A stretch of 52,339 bases of DNA from assembly GCA_028681135.1 (NCBI GenBank), contig JAQUJC010000014.1:1-52339 (forward strand), written 5' to 3'. The DNA is from Kiritimatiellia bacterium. GTDB lineage: Bacteria; Verrucomicrobiota; Kiritimatiellia; CAIQIC01; Lenti-01. The notes beneath the pieces are model-generated. The model saw nothing but the letters and a program-made list of their open reading frames with translations, was not told where the DNA came from and searched no databases. Shown piece after piece: positions 35,371-44,037 of this stretch. Position 1 is the first letter of the stretch. The number at the start of each line of letters is the position of its first letter. The position numbers and the translations under genes were made by a program.

Positions 35371-37092
35371 TCAAATCCGCTCGGGCGTGTCGATGCCCAG
35401 CAGCGAAAGTCCGTGGCGCAAGATATGGGCGGTTAGGGCGCAAAGGCGCACGCGGCTTTCGCGCAGCCCGGCTTCGGCCTTAAGGAAGGGGACGTTTTGG
35501 TAGAACGAGGAATAGGCCTGCGAGAGATCATAGAGGGTGTCGGCCAGCAGGGACGGTTTTTCCTGGGTGGCGGCATCCACAACGGCGTCAGGATAGCGCG
35601 CGAGGCGCAGGCCCAGACGGCGGGCAAAGGGGGAGTCGAAGACCAGGGGTGCCGCTTGGATGTCCGCGGCGGGGAAGCGCTCGCGGTGTTTATCGAGAAC
35701 GGAGGCAATCCGGGCCACGGCATATTGGAGATAGGGTGCCGAATTGCCATCCATGGCGAGGGCTTTTTCCCAGGTGAAGGTGATGGCGGACTGGGGGTTC
35801 TGGGAGAGGTCGGCATATTTGACCGCGCCGATACCGACGGCGCGAGCGACGGAATTCTGCTCCTCGGCGGGCATGTCGGGGGAGGAGGCTTGGACCAGTT
35901 CAAGGGCACGTTTTTCGGCTTCATCGAGAAGAAGATCGAGTTTGATGGCGGTGCCGCTGCGGGTGGACAGGAGGCCTTCGGGCAGGCGCATCAGGCCAAA
36001 CCAAATATGGCGTAGGTGGGTTTGGACGCCGGCTTTTTTGGCCACGGCAAAGAACTGGCGAAAGTGGAGTTGCTGGCGCTCATCGGTGACATAGATGATG
36101 GCATCGGGCTGGAACTCGGCCTCGCGGGAGAACACGGTGGCGAGATCGGTGGTGGCGTAATTGTAGCCGCCATCGGACTTGCGCACGATGCAGGGGGGCA
36201 GTTTTTCATCGTCGAGGAAGGCGACCAAGGCGCCTTCGCTTTTGCGCACCAGGTGCAGGGCGGTGAGTCTTTCTATAACGCCGGGAAGGGCGTTGTTGTA
36301 AAACGACTCGCCGCGGGTGAGTTCGAAGGTGACGCCCAGGCGCTCATAGAGGCGGTTGAATTCGGCTAGCGAGAGATCGATGAAGGTCTGCCACAAGTCG
36401 AGGTTCTCGGGCTCGCCCGCCTGCAGTTTGACGAGTTCGGCGCGGGCCTGGTCTTTCCAGGCCGTATCCTCGTCGCACTTCTGATGCGAGAGCACATAGA
36501 CGCGTTGAAGTTCATCGACGGGCGAAGCCGCGAGGGCGGCGGGATCGAGGAAATGGCGGTACCCCATGATCAGGATGCCGAACTGGGTGCCCCAGTCGCC
36601 GAGATGGTTGTCGCCCAGAACCGTATAGCCCAGGGCGCGGTTGATCCGTTTGAGGGCATCGCCAATAACGGTCGAGCGGATATGCGCAACATGCATAGGC
36701 TTGGCCACATTGGGCGAGGAGTAATCGAGAATGATGGTTTTGCCGGTGCCGGGCTGGGGGACGCCGAGCCGCTCATCCGCCTGCAGCGCTTCGAGGTGGT
36801 GGGCGAGGGCCTCATCCGTGAGCGTCAGATTGATGAACCCGGGGCCGGCGATGTCGACCTTTGCGAGGAGGCCATCGGCCACAAGCTGGGCGACGGCCTG
36901 CTCCGCGATGGCGCGCGGGGGCTGGCGCAAGAGCTTGGCGGCGGCCATAGCGGCATTGCACTGGTAGTCGCCGAAGGCTTCGTCGCCGGCGGGGGTGGCA
37001 TCGAGCGGCAGGGCCGCGAGATTCGCCCCGGGAAACGCCGCAGCAAAGGCGTCGCGCAGGCGGGCGGATAGGATGTCTTTGATTGTTTGCAT
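35371..37092 (-). CDS. argS: Arginyl-tRNA synthetase
   Basis: The 573-residue class I synthetase charges tRNA-Arg. The N-terminal Add-1 domain (about 1-110) is followed by the HIGH-type motif PMHVAHIRSTVIGD, the GDWGTQFG block, LLSTRSGTAIKLDLLLDEA in the KMSK region, and the C-terminal anticodon domain ending LRHGLSLLGIDTPERI. The family lacks a canonical KMSK lysine in many members, as here. It is directly upstream of the EEP nuclease gene and downstream of the GxxExxY cassette. Confidence 0.96.
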   Translation of the reverse strand: MQTIKDILSARLRDAFAAAFPGANLAALPLDATPAGDEAFGDYQCNAAMAAAKLLRQPPRAIAEQAVAQLVADGLLAKVDIAGPGFINLTLTDEALAHHLEALQADERLGVPQPGTGKTIILDYSSPNVAKPMHVAHIRSTVIGDALKRINRALGYTVLGDNHLGDWGTQFGILIMGYRHFLDPAALAASPVDELQRVYVLSHQKCDEDTAWKDQARAELVKLQAGEPENLDLWQTFIDLSLAEFNRLYERLGVTFELTRGESFYNNALPGVIERLTALHLVRKSEGALVAFLDDEKLPPCIVRKSDGGYNYATTDLATVFSREAEFQPDAIIYVTDERQQLHFRQFFAVAKKAGVQTHLRHIWFGLMRLPEGLLSTRSGTAIKLDLLLDEAEKRALELVQASSPDMPAEEQNSVARAVGIGAVKYADLSQNPQSAITFTWEKALAMDGNSAPYLQYAVARIASVLDKHRERFPAADIQAAPLVFDSPFARRLGLRLARYPDAVVDAATQEKPSLLADTLYDLSQAYSSFYQNVPFLKAEAGLRESRVRLCALTAHILRHGLSLLGIDTPERI

Positions 37093-37109
37093 GAGAGCCG
37101 AAAACCTTT

Positions 37110-37553
37110 CAAACTACGAAATTCGCGAAACCCGCGAAAGGGGATCGTTGACGAACCGTTCGTATTCCAATTGGGGGTAATGACCGAAATTGACCAGCAA
37201 GGCCAGTTGTTTCTTCGTGGCCTTTAAGTAATTTACTGTTTGTGCTCGGAAATCGTCTAGCAGGTTTTTCACGGCCTTGATTTCCAAAAGCATTTCGCCG
37301 TAGCACAGAAAGTCAGGCACGTAAATTTGCTTCAATGGTGTTCCTTTGAAGGTCAAATTCAAGCAGGGTTTTTCAATGAAGGGGATCTGACGGGCCGAAA
37401 ATTCGATGGTCAGGCATTCCTGATAGACACTTTCTAAAAATCCGGGACCCATGGTTTTATAGACCTCGAAGCAAGCGCCCATGACGGCGTAGCTTTCGTC
37501 TTTCAAGATGATGTCAGATTTCATTTCGCGTCTTTCGCGCTTTTCGTAGTTTG
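37110..37553. mobile_element. GxxExxY gene cassette bounded by 32-bp inverted repeats
   Basis: The left end (37110-37141) and the right end (37522-37553, reverse complement) match in 27 of 32 positions. Each end is built from a CAAACTACGAAA tip followed by two CGCGAAA blocks on a 9-bp period. The single gene inside starts at the inner edge of the right repeat and ends inside the left one, so gene and unit are coextensive. No target-site duplication is evident. It encodes no transposase and would need mobilisation in trans, if mobile at all. Confidence 0.55.
37114..37524 (-). CDS. GxxExxY family protein (PD-(D/E)xK-like)
   Basis: The product of about 136 residues starts at ATG 37524 (MKSDIILKDESYAVMGACFEVYKTMGPGFLESVYQECL). 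It has the defining GPGFLESVY (G-x-x-E-x-x-Y) and later IYVPDFLCYGEMLLEIKAVKNL, the D...E-x-K core of a PD-(D/E)xK nuclease fold, then QTVNYLKATKKQLALLVNFG. The family is widespread and uncharacterised. Its last residues (RVSRIS) and stop are encoded by the left inverted repeat, and its start codon touches the right one. It sits between argS and the WalJ-type gene. Confidence 0.85.
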   Translation of the reverse strand: MKSDIILKDESYAVMGACFEVYKTMGPGFLESVYQECLTIEFSARQIPFIEKPCLNLTFKGTPLKQIYVPDFLCYGEMLLEIKAVKNLLDDFRAQTVNYLKATKKQLALLVNFGHYPQLEYERFVNDPLSRVSRIS

Positions 37554-37565
37554 GTTCCCGGCTGT

Positions 37566-38351
37566 TCAGCACTCAGCGAAGTCGGAGGGTTTGTCGGGAT
37601 GAGTGGGCAGGACACGGATATGGCCAAGGCCGACGCCGTGGAGATGGGTGCGCACGGCATGCAGGGCGCGGCCAAGCTCGTTGCATTCGCGGCTGAGGTG
37701 GGCCAGGAACACCTGCTGGAGGGTATCGCCGGCGATGTCGGCGAGAAGTTCGGCGGCGACCTCGTTGGAGAGGTGTCCGTGGCGGCCGAGTATGCGCTGT
37801 TTGAGCGACCAGGGGCGCAGAGAACTCTGCACAAGCTCGACGTCGTGGTTGGCTTCGAGAATGATCAGTTGGCATCCGCGCAGGCGTTCACGCGCGACCG
37901 AGGTGGGCATCCCCAGATCGGTGGCAATGCCCAGGCGCGAGGCGCCGCAGGTCAAGACGAAGCCGACCGGGTCGTAGGCGTCGTGGGGCAGCGGAAAGGG
38001 CATCAGCTCGATGTCGCCAATTGTGAAGGGTGAGCCTGAGGTGAAGATGTTCCAGTGCAGACCGTCGCCATTGCGGAGGTGGCGGGCGGTCTCACCATTG
38101 GCATAGAGCTGCACGTCGAGTTTGCGCGACAGGGTGCGCAGCCCCACGGTGTGGTCACTATGCTCGTGAGTGATGCAAATGGCGCTGAGCTTGGCGGGGT
38201 CGAGCCCGGCCAGCGCCATACGCTTCAGCGTTTGACGCGCCGAGATGCCGGCATCGATCAGCAGCGCGGTTGTGGCGCTTTCGACATAAATGCAGTTGCC
38301 GCTGCTGCCGGAGGCCAGGACACAGACACGAAGTTGGGGAAGAAGAGACAT
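37566..38351 (-). CDS. Metallo-beta-lactamase fold hydrolase, YycJ/WalJ family
   Basis: The 261-residue product begins MSLLPQLRVCVLASGSSGNCIYVES, the characteristic SSGNC start of this family. The metal site ITHEHSDHTVG follows. Later ligand regions are LPHDAYDPVGF, IATDLGMPT, EANHDVELVQ and FLAHLSRECN. I use ATG 38351; the open frame upstream only translates the repeat array. WalJ-like proteins are implicated in coordinating cell division and replication, and some are 5'-3' exonucleases. It lies downstream of parA across the palindromic array. Confidence 0.9.
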   Translation of the reverse strand: MSLLPQLRVCVLASGSSGNCIYVESATTALLIDAGISARQTLKRMALAGLDPAKLSAICITHEHSDHTVGLRTLSRKLDVQLYANGETARHLRNGDGLHWNIFTSGSPFTIGDIELMPFPLPHDAYDPVGFVLTCGASRLGIATDLGMPTSVARERLRGCQLIILEANHDVELVQSSLRPWSLKQRILGRHGHLSNEVAAELLADIAGDTLQQVFLAHLSRECNELGRALHAVRTHLHGVGLGHIRVLPTHPDKPSDFAEC

Positions 38352-38452
38352 GGGCAAAAGTGGGGGGGTCAGGGGACAGGAGACAAAACACAGGGGATAC
38401 GCAAAGGAGCAACAACACCCAAAAAATAGGAGGGGGGGGGGCACAGGACGGG

Positions 38453-38677
38453 TTTTCCACACTGTGGAAAATAGTTTTCCATAGCGTGGAAAAAGTGCGA
38501 AAAAGTTTTCCATAGCGTGGAAAAATCACAAAAAAGTTTTCCATAGCGTGGAAAAACCGCAAAAAAGTTTTCCATAGCGTGGAAAAAGTGCGAAAAAGTT
38601 TTCCATAGCGTGGAAAAATCACAAAAAAGTTTTCCATAGCGTGGAAAAACCGCAAAAAAGTTTTCCATAGCGTGGAA
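38453..38677. repeat. Array of palindromes: one lead palindrome plus seven 31-bp units with a 93-bp higher-order period
   Basis: TTTTCCACACTGTGGAAAA (38453-38471) is followed by seven copies of GTTTTCCATAGCGTGGAA starting at 38474, 38505, 38536, 38567, 38598, 38629 and 38660, an exact 31-bp period. The linkers after each copy cycle GTGCG, TCACA, CCGCA, GTGCG, TCACA, CCGCA, so three units form a 93-bp block present twice (38474-38566, 38567-38659). On the minus strand each unit is a TTTTCCA/TGGAAAA hairpin followed by CTTTTT. It occupies the gap between parA and the WalJ-type gene. Frames across it give only Phe/Lys-rich artefacts. Confidence 0.9.
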
Positions 38678-38693
38678 CCGTGGGGGCATGGGA

Positions 38694-39545
38694 TTAAACG
38701 GAGCCATCGGGCGCATGGGGGAGGTCGTCGGGGAGGGCATCGGGATCGTTGGGGTCGGGGTCGGCCTCGGCGGCCTTGCGGCGCTTGAGAAATTCGCGCG
38801 CGAGCTGCCGGTAGGCGGCGGCGCCGGTGCAGTTGGGGTCGTAGGCAATGACGGGCAGGCCGTGGGAGGGGGCCTCGGCGAGGCGTACGGAACGGGGCAC
38901 GAGCGAGGTGTAGATTTTGTCGGGGAAGTGCGTCTGGATTTCACCGACGACCTGGCGGGACAGATTGGTGCGCATGTCGTACATGGTCATCACGATGCCC
39001 TCGACCGCCAGGCGCGGGGCGGCACCGGAGTCGTGGAGCTTGGCGACGGTGTTCAAAATGACGCTGATGCCTTCCAGGGCATAGTACTCGCATTGCATGG
39101 GGATGAGGATGCCGTCGGCCGCGCACAGCGCATTCAGGGTGAGAATGCCGAGCGAGGGGGGGCAGTCGATCAGGATGAAGTCATAGCGGCGGCTGGCGGC
39201 GAGCGGTTCCAGGGCCATGGTGAGCCGCTGCAGATAGTGATCGGCGCGGGCAACATCGATTTCAGCCCCGGCCAGATCGACTTCGGAGGCGACCAGATCG
39301 AGGCGGGGCATGGCCGTGGTCTGGATGATATCCGTGAGGGGCTGCTCGGACAGCAGAATGTCATAGATGCTGGCGCCGGCCGTCTTCTCGACCCCTAGCC
39401 CGCTGGTGGCGTTGGCCTGCGGATCAAGATCGATCAGCAAAATCTTTTTGCGGCGCTCGGCCAGACAGGCGGCCAAATTGACGGCCGTGGTCGTTTTGCC
39501 GACTCCGCCTTTTTGGTTGGCAACAGCAATGATGGGTGTGGACAT
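38694..39545 (-). CDS. parA: ParA/Soj-family partition ATPase
   Basis: The 283-residue product has the deviant Walker A in VANQKGGVGKTTTAVNLAACLA, Walker A' DLDPQANATSGLG, and Walker B FILIDCPPSLGILTLNAL. It ends with VPRSVRLAEAPSHGLPVIAYDPNCTGAAAYRQLAREFL, as in chromosomal Soj/ParA. I start it at ATG 39545 (AAGGA upstream). ParA binds DNA cooperatively with ATP and moves ParB-bound centromeres or other cargo. No parB follows; the next element is the palindromic array, then the WalJ-type gene. The acidic C-tail (EADPDPNDPDALPDDLPHAPDG) is extra. Confidence 0.93.
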   Translation of the reverse strand: MSTPIIAVANQKGGVGKTTTAVNLAACLAERRKKILLIDLDPQANATSGLGVEKTAGASIYDILLSEQPLTDIIQTTAMPRLDLVASEVDLAGAEIDVARADHYLQRLTMALEPLAASRRYDFILIDCPPSLGILTLNALCAADGILIPMQCEYYALEGISVILNTVAKLHDSGAAPRLAVEGIVMTMYDMRTNLSRQVVGEIQTHFPDKIYTSLVPRSVRLAEAPSHGLPVIAYDPNCTGAAAYRQLAREFLKRRKAAEADPDPNDPDALPDDLPHAPDGSV

Positions 39546-39761
39546 GCAGGGATTCCTTCCAGTCAAATGATGGGGGCCATTATAGCGGCCTAATAGTTCT
39601 CGCAAACCTTTTTCGGCCAGGGGGCAAGGCGGGAGGCTGGAAACAGGGCGGCATCGACCCATAATCCGGCCCCTCAACCCTGCCCCCCCCACACACCTCC
39701 ACATCCCTCAACCACGCGTGCTGCTTGCGCCGTAGGGCGCGGGTGTGGCATCGTGGGGGGG

Positions 39762-40892
39762 ATGAAAAATGCAAACGGGCGAAACAGATGGCGGGGATGC
39801 GGGGTGTTGATTGCTACATGGGGGCTGGGGGTCTGGAGCGCTGTCGGGGGCAGCGTGGGGGTGCGGGTGGAGAATCCACCGGCGACCGGCGTCGTGGTGG
39901 TGCTGCTCTTCGATGAGGCGGATGCGTTTGCAGACCTGCGCCAGCCGTTGCGAACCTTGGCCGTGCCGGCTAGCGCTCCCCTGGAGGCGAGTTTCAACGG
40001 ACTGGCGGCGGGGCGCTATGCCGTGCTGGCGTTTCATGACCGGAATGCGGACGGGGCGCTGGACCAGAACTTTATGGGGATTCCACGCGAACCGCTGGGG
40101 TTTTCACGGCGCTACTGGGGGCGGGGATCGCCCGTTTTTTCTGAGGCGGCTGTGGAGGTGGCCGCCGATGAGCAGGTGGCGGTGGACGTGGAACTGAAGG
40201 AGATTTTTGCCCGTAAGGGTCTGATTGGGGTGGGGGCGGGAGTGGTGGTGCAGTCGAGTCCCTATCGGGGTGCCGATGCGTTGCGGGTGCTGCCGATTCC
40301 GGCGGTGACCTATATCGGCGAGCGGGTGCAGGTGCTGGGGCTGGTGGCTCAGGTCGGACTGGTGAATTGGTCGAAGATGCGCCTGGCGGCTACGGCACGC
40401 TATCGCATGGGGGGGTATGACGAGGACGATAGCCGCTACCTCGAGGGAATGGGCGACCGGAAAGATTCGCTTTTCGGCGGGCTGGCCTTGCAGGCACCGT
40501 TGGCCTGGGGATGGAAGATATCCGCGGGCTACGAACACGATGTGCTGGATCGCGTGGGGGGCGGATTCGGACGCCTGGGCCTGCGGCGTGGGTTCCAATT
40601 GGGACGGGTTTCCGTCGCGCCAGGGCTGGCCGTGAACTGGTGGTCATCGGAATTGGCGCGACACGAATTCGGGGTGCGGCCAGGCGAGGCGCGCGAGGGC
40701 CGCGCGGCCTATCGGCCGGGGGCGGTGGTGAACATCGAACCGGGGCTGGCTCTTTCCGCCGAATGGCGGGGCGCCTGGCGCTTGATCCTCAGCGTCAGTG
40801 CCGAATGCCTGGCCAAGGAATTGCGCGATAGTCCGTTGGTGGACGAGTCGGCAGTCTATAAGCTGTTTGGTGCGCTGAATTATACGTTTTGA
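39762..40892 (+). CDS. DUF2141 domain fused to MipA/OmpV-type outer-membrane barrel
   Basis: The 376-residue product has an N-terminal signal (RWRGCGVLIATWGLGVWSAVGG). A DUF2141 beta domain (about 25-135) follows: VRVENPPATGVVVVLLFDEADAF, LPAGxY-like GLAAGRYAVLAFHDRNADGALDQNFMGIPREPLGFS. From about 145 it becomes a MipA/OmpV-like barrel (GVGAGVVVQSSPYRGADALRVLPIPAVTYIGERV...) with alternating strands and a terminal Phe (GALNYTF), the outer-membrane insertion signature. OmpV/MipA proteins are linked to envelope remodelling. Joining the two in one chain would tether DUF2141 to the outer membrane. Confidence 0.82.
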   Translation: MKNANGRNRWRGCGVLIATWGLGVWSAVGGSVGVRVENPPATGVVVVLLFDEADAFADLRQPLRTLAVPASAPLEASFNGLAAGRYAVLAFHDRNADGALDQNFMGIPREPLGFSRRYWGRGSPVFSEAAVEVAADEQVAVDVELKEIFARKGLIGVGAGVVVQSSPYRGADALRVLPIPAVTYIGERVQVLGLVAQVGLVNWSKMRLAATARYRMGGYDEDDSRYLEGMGDRKDSLFGGLALQAPLAWGWKISAGYEHDVLDRVGGGFGRLGLRRGFQLGRVSVAPGLAVNWWSSELARHEFGVRPGEAREGRAAYRPGAVVNIEPGLALSAEWRGAWRLILSVSAECLAKELRDSPLVDESAVYKLFGALNYTF

Positions 40893-41001
40893 CCCGGGCG
40901 GCCGCTGCGCATCCGCTCTGAATCCGCTTGCAGCCGGGGGGGGCTTCTGCTTGGATACTGCCGCAAAAATAACAATGGTATGCTGAAAGGAAAAACGTTT
41001 T

Positions 41002-42219
41002 ATGTCAGCTCAACTAAAGAAAATCGTCGGCAACATGTTGATTGCCCAAAGCGGGGGTCCCACGGTGGTGATCAACCAGAGTCTGGTGGGGGCGGTGCTG
41101 GAGGCCAAGAAGCACAAGGAGATCAAGAACATCTACGGTGCGTTGCATGGAATCAAGGGCATTCTGGAGGAAGACCTGATCGACCTGGGCCGCGAAGATA
41201 TCCATACCTTGCAGGCGGTGGCCAATACGCCGTCGTCGGCTCTGGGGTCAGTGCGCAAGAAACCCACCCCGGACGATTGTGCCCAGATTTTTGCCAAACT
41301 CCAAAAATACAACGTGCGCCATTTCTTCTATATTGGCGGCAATGACTCGGCCGAGACCGCGCATATCATCAATGAAGAAGCGAAGAAGGCGAAGTACGAG
41401 CTGCATTGCTTTCATATCCCTAAGACCGTCGACAATGACCTGCGCGAAAATGACCACACCCCCGGCTTTGCCAGTGCAGCGAAGTTCGTGGCGCAGGCAT
41501 TCATGGGCGACGATTTGGACAATGCCGCACTGCCGGGAGTGAAGATCAATGTCGTCATGGGCCGCCATGCTGGCTTTCTAACGGCTGCCGCTGCACTGGC
41601 GCGCACCTATCCGGGGGCCGGGCCGCATCTGATCTATCTGCCGGAACGCCCGTTCGACGTGACGCATTTTGCCGCCGCCGTAACCAACGCCTATGCAAAA
41701 TACGGCCGCTGCGTTGTCGCCGTTTCTGAGGGCATCATGGATGCCGATGGCACGCCCATTGCGGCCGCCTATACTAAGGAAGTGGACAGTCACGGTAACG
41801 TGCAACTTTCGGGCACGGGCGCCCTGGGCGACTTCCTCGTCGGGCTGATTAAGCAGAAGACCGATATTATGCGCGTGCGGGCCGATACCTTCGGCTATCT
41901 GCAACGCTCCTTCCCGGGCGTGGTGTCCGCGAATGATGCCAAGGAGGCCTTTGCGGTGGGCCGTGAGGCCGTGAAGTGCTCCACCAGTGCCGATATCGAT
42001 GGCAGCATTGCCATCCGGCGCAAGAAGGGCAAAGCGTATCAGATATTCTTTGAGCGGGTGCCGCTGTCCAGCGTGGCGAAGGAAACACGCCATATGCCGG
42101 CGGCCTTCATCAGCAAGAATGGCCACGATGTGACAAAGGCCTTCCTTGATTATGTCGCGCCCATCGTTGGCGTGTTGCCGCCCATTGGCCGCTTCAAGAA
42201 TATCAAGGTTAAGAAGTAG
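41002..42219 (+). CDS. Pyrophosphate-dependent 6-phosphofructokinase
   Basis: The 405-residue cytoplasmic enzyme phosphorylates fructose-6-phosphate reversibly. GNMLIAQSGGPTVVINQSL opens the fold. The residues that mark PPi use are present: FYIGGNDSAETAH, with Asp where ATP enzymes have Gly, and HIPKTVDNDL, with Lys where ATP enzymes have Gly. The active-site GRHAGFLTAAAALA and YLPERPFD are also there. PPi-PFK lets glycolysis run with less ATP and in reverse. It is 21 bases upstream of pgi, so two adjacent glycolytic steps are co-transcribed. Confidence 0.93.
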   Translation: MSAQLKKIVGNMLIAQSGGPTVVINQSLVGAVLEAKKHKEIKNIYGALHGIKGILEEDLIDLGREDIHTLQAVANTPSSALGSVRKKPTPDDCAQIFAKLQKYNVRHFFYIGGNDSAETAHIINEEAKKAKYELHCFHIPKTVDNDLRENDHTPGFASAAKFVAQAFMGDDLDNAALPGVKINVVMGRHAGFLTAAAALARTYPGAGPHLIYLPERPFDVTHFAAAVTNAYAKYGRCVVAVSEGIMDADGTPIAAAYTKEVDSHGNVQLSGTGALGDFLVGLIKQKTDIMRVRADTFGYLQRSFPGVVSANDAKEAFAVGREAVKCSTSADIDGSIAIRRKKGKAYQIFFERVPLSSVAKETRHMPAAFISKNGHDVTKAFLDYVAPIVGVLPPIGRFKNIKVKK

Positions 42220-42240
42220 CAACATCGCCAAGGAGTGCTC

Positions 42241-43869
42241 ATGCCTCGTCGCAAACGACTCGACTCGACCCTGGAATGGAAGGCCCTGAAGGCGCATGCC
42301 GCACAGATGAAGGGCACGTCCCTGCGTGAGTTGTTCGCGGCAGACCCCGCGCGCGGGACAGCCTTCAGCAGCGAGGCGGGAGGATGGTATCTGGATTATT
42401 CCAAGAACCGTGTTACCGCCGAAACATTGACGTTGCTGCAAGCGTTGTGTCCGATGGCGGACCTGCGTGGGCAGATCGACGCGATGTTCAGCGGGAAGAA
42501 GATCAACGAGACCGAGAATCGTCCGGTGCTGCATGTCGCGCTGCGCAATCGCGCGAATACGCCAATCCTGGTGAACCGGAAAGACGTGATGCCGGGCGTG
42601 AATGCCGTGCTCGAGAAGATGACGGGGTTTGCCGACCTAGTGCGCTCCGGCCAGTGGCGGGGCTTTACCGGTCGGCCCATCCGCAATATTGTCAATATCG
42701 GCATTGGCGGTAGCGACCTGGGCCCGGCCATGGCGTTCGAGGCGCTGAAGCCCTACAGCCAGCGGGACCTAACGGTGCGGTTCGTGTCGAATGTGGACGC
42801 GACCCATATCGTCGAGGCCACGCGCGACCTGGATGCGGCGGAAACCGTGTTCATCGTGGCCTCGAAGACCTTCACCACGCAGGAGACCATGACCAACGCC
42901 GAGACCGCCAAGGCGTGGCTGCTGGAGGCGCTGGGCGATGCCGCGGCCGTGGCCAAACACTTCGTGGCGGTGTCGACCGCGACCGAGAAGGTGCAGGCGT
43001 TCGGTATTGATCAGGCCAATATGTTTGGCTTCTGGGACTGGGTCGGCGGGCGCTATTCGCTGGCGTCAGCCATCGGGCTGCCGCTGATGATCGCGATTGG
43101 GCCGGAAAACTTCATTCGCATGCTGGAAGGGTTCCACGAGATGGACCGCCATTTTGCCGAGGCGCCGTTCGAACAAAACCTGCCGGTGCTGTTGGCACTG
43201 CTGGGCATCTGGTATGGCAATTTCTTCGGCGCGCAGAGCACCGCACTGCTGCCCTACGATCAATATCTGTCGCGGTTCGCGGCCTATTTCCAGCAGGGGG
43301 ATATGGAGAGCAATGGTAAGCGTGTCACGAAAAACGGCAAAGTCGTGCCCTATGAAACTGGCCCCGTGGTGTGGGGCGAGCCCGGCACCAACGGCCAACA
43401 CGCCTTCTACCAGCTCATCCACCAGGGTACGAAACTGATCCCGTGCGATTTTATCGGGTTCTGCCAAAGTCATAATCCTGTCGGCGATCATCACGCCAAG
43501 CTGATGAGTAATTTTTTCGCCCAGACCGAGGCCCTGGCCTTCGGCAAGACCGCCGATGAATGCCGCGCCGAGGGTGTGCCCGAGAAGCTCGTGGCCCATA
43601 AAACCTTCCCCGGCAATCGGCCCACCAACACCCTGCTGGCGGAAAAACTCACGCCGGAAACGTTTGGCCAGTTAGTCGCCCTCTACGAACATAAAATTTT
43701 CACCCAGGGCGTGATCTGGAACATCTTGTCCTTTGATCAATGGGGGGTTCAACTCGGCAAGGTGCTGGCCAATCGTATCTTGCCCGAACTGAAGTCCCCA
43801 GGCTCTCTCCTGGCTCACGACAGCTCCACCAATGAGCTGATCCGGCGCTTCCGTTCCAAATCTGCCTAA
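42241..43869 (+). CDS. pgi: Glucose-6-phosphate isomerase
   Basis: The 542-residue enzyme interconverts glucose- and fructose-6-phosphate. Signatures are [37 protein letters not shown], the motif [50 protein letters not shown] and the C-terminal [23 protein letters not shown] 42241 follows AAGGAG by 5 bases. The product feeds the PPi-dependent phosphofructokinase encoded directly upstream. Confidence 0.96.
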   Translation: MPRRKRLDSTLEWKALKAHAAQMKGTSLRELFAADPARGTAFSSEAGGWYLDYSKNRVTAETLTLLQALCPMADLRGQIDAMFSGKKINETENRPVLHVALRNRANTPILVNRKDVMPGVNAVLEKMTGFADLVRSGQWRGFTGRPIRNIVNIGIGGSDLGPAMAFEALKPYSQRDLTVRFVSNVDATHIVEATRDLDAAETVFIVASKTFTTQETMTNAETAKAWLLEALGDAAAVAKHFVAVSTATEKVQAFGIDQANMFGFWDWVGGRYSLASAIGLPLMIAIGPENFIRMLEGFHEMDRHFAEAPFEQNLPVLLALLGIWYGNFFGAQSTALLPYDQYLSRFAAYFQQGDMESNGKRVTKNGKVVPYETGPVVWGEPGTNGQHAFYQLIHQGTKLIPCDFIGFCQSHNPVGDHHAKLMSNFFAQTEALAFGKTADECRAEGVPEKLVAHKTFPGNRPTNTLLAEKLTPETFGQLVALYEHKIFTQGVIWNILSFDQWGVQLGKVLANRILPELKSPGSLLAHDSSTNELIRRFRSKSA

Positions 43870-44037
43870 AGCAATCAATAACCAAAACAGCCGGACCGCC
43901 CTTCCCCAAAAGCGGCGAGATTCATATTTTAAGGGCTGACCCCAGCTTATCAAAAATTAACATTAGCGGGCTTGACGCTCAAGTAGGGGGGGAGCAGAAT
44001 CATCGTGGACACAAACACGACTCCAAGGAGGTTCCCC

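Noticed and set aside
38453..38471. TTTTCCACA/TGTGGAAAA read as paired DnaA boxes, making the parA region an oriC
   Set aside because: Only one such pair exists, the other units read TTTTCCATA, and dnaA, dnaN, rsmG or mnmG are not nearby.
38474..38677. 31-bp array considered as a CRISPR
   Set aside because: The conserved part is 18-21 bp and the 10-base linkers are repeated in a cycle of three rather than unique; no cas genes are present.
38369..38944. Minus-strand frames reading FPRYGKLF / FHAMENFF repeats
   Set aside because: They only translate the palindromic array and antisense parA; the WalJ-type gene starts at 38351 without them.
43931..43950. AAGGGCTGACCCCAGC near pgi, resembling GGGGTCAGCCC at 31766
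   Set aside because: The shared stretch is about 10 bases; too short to call a repeat family from two sites.
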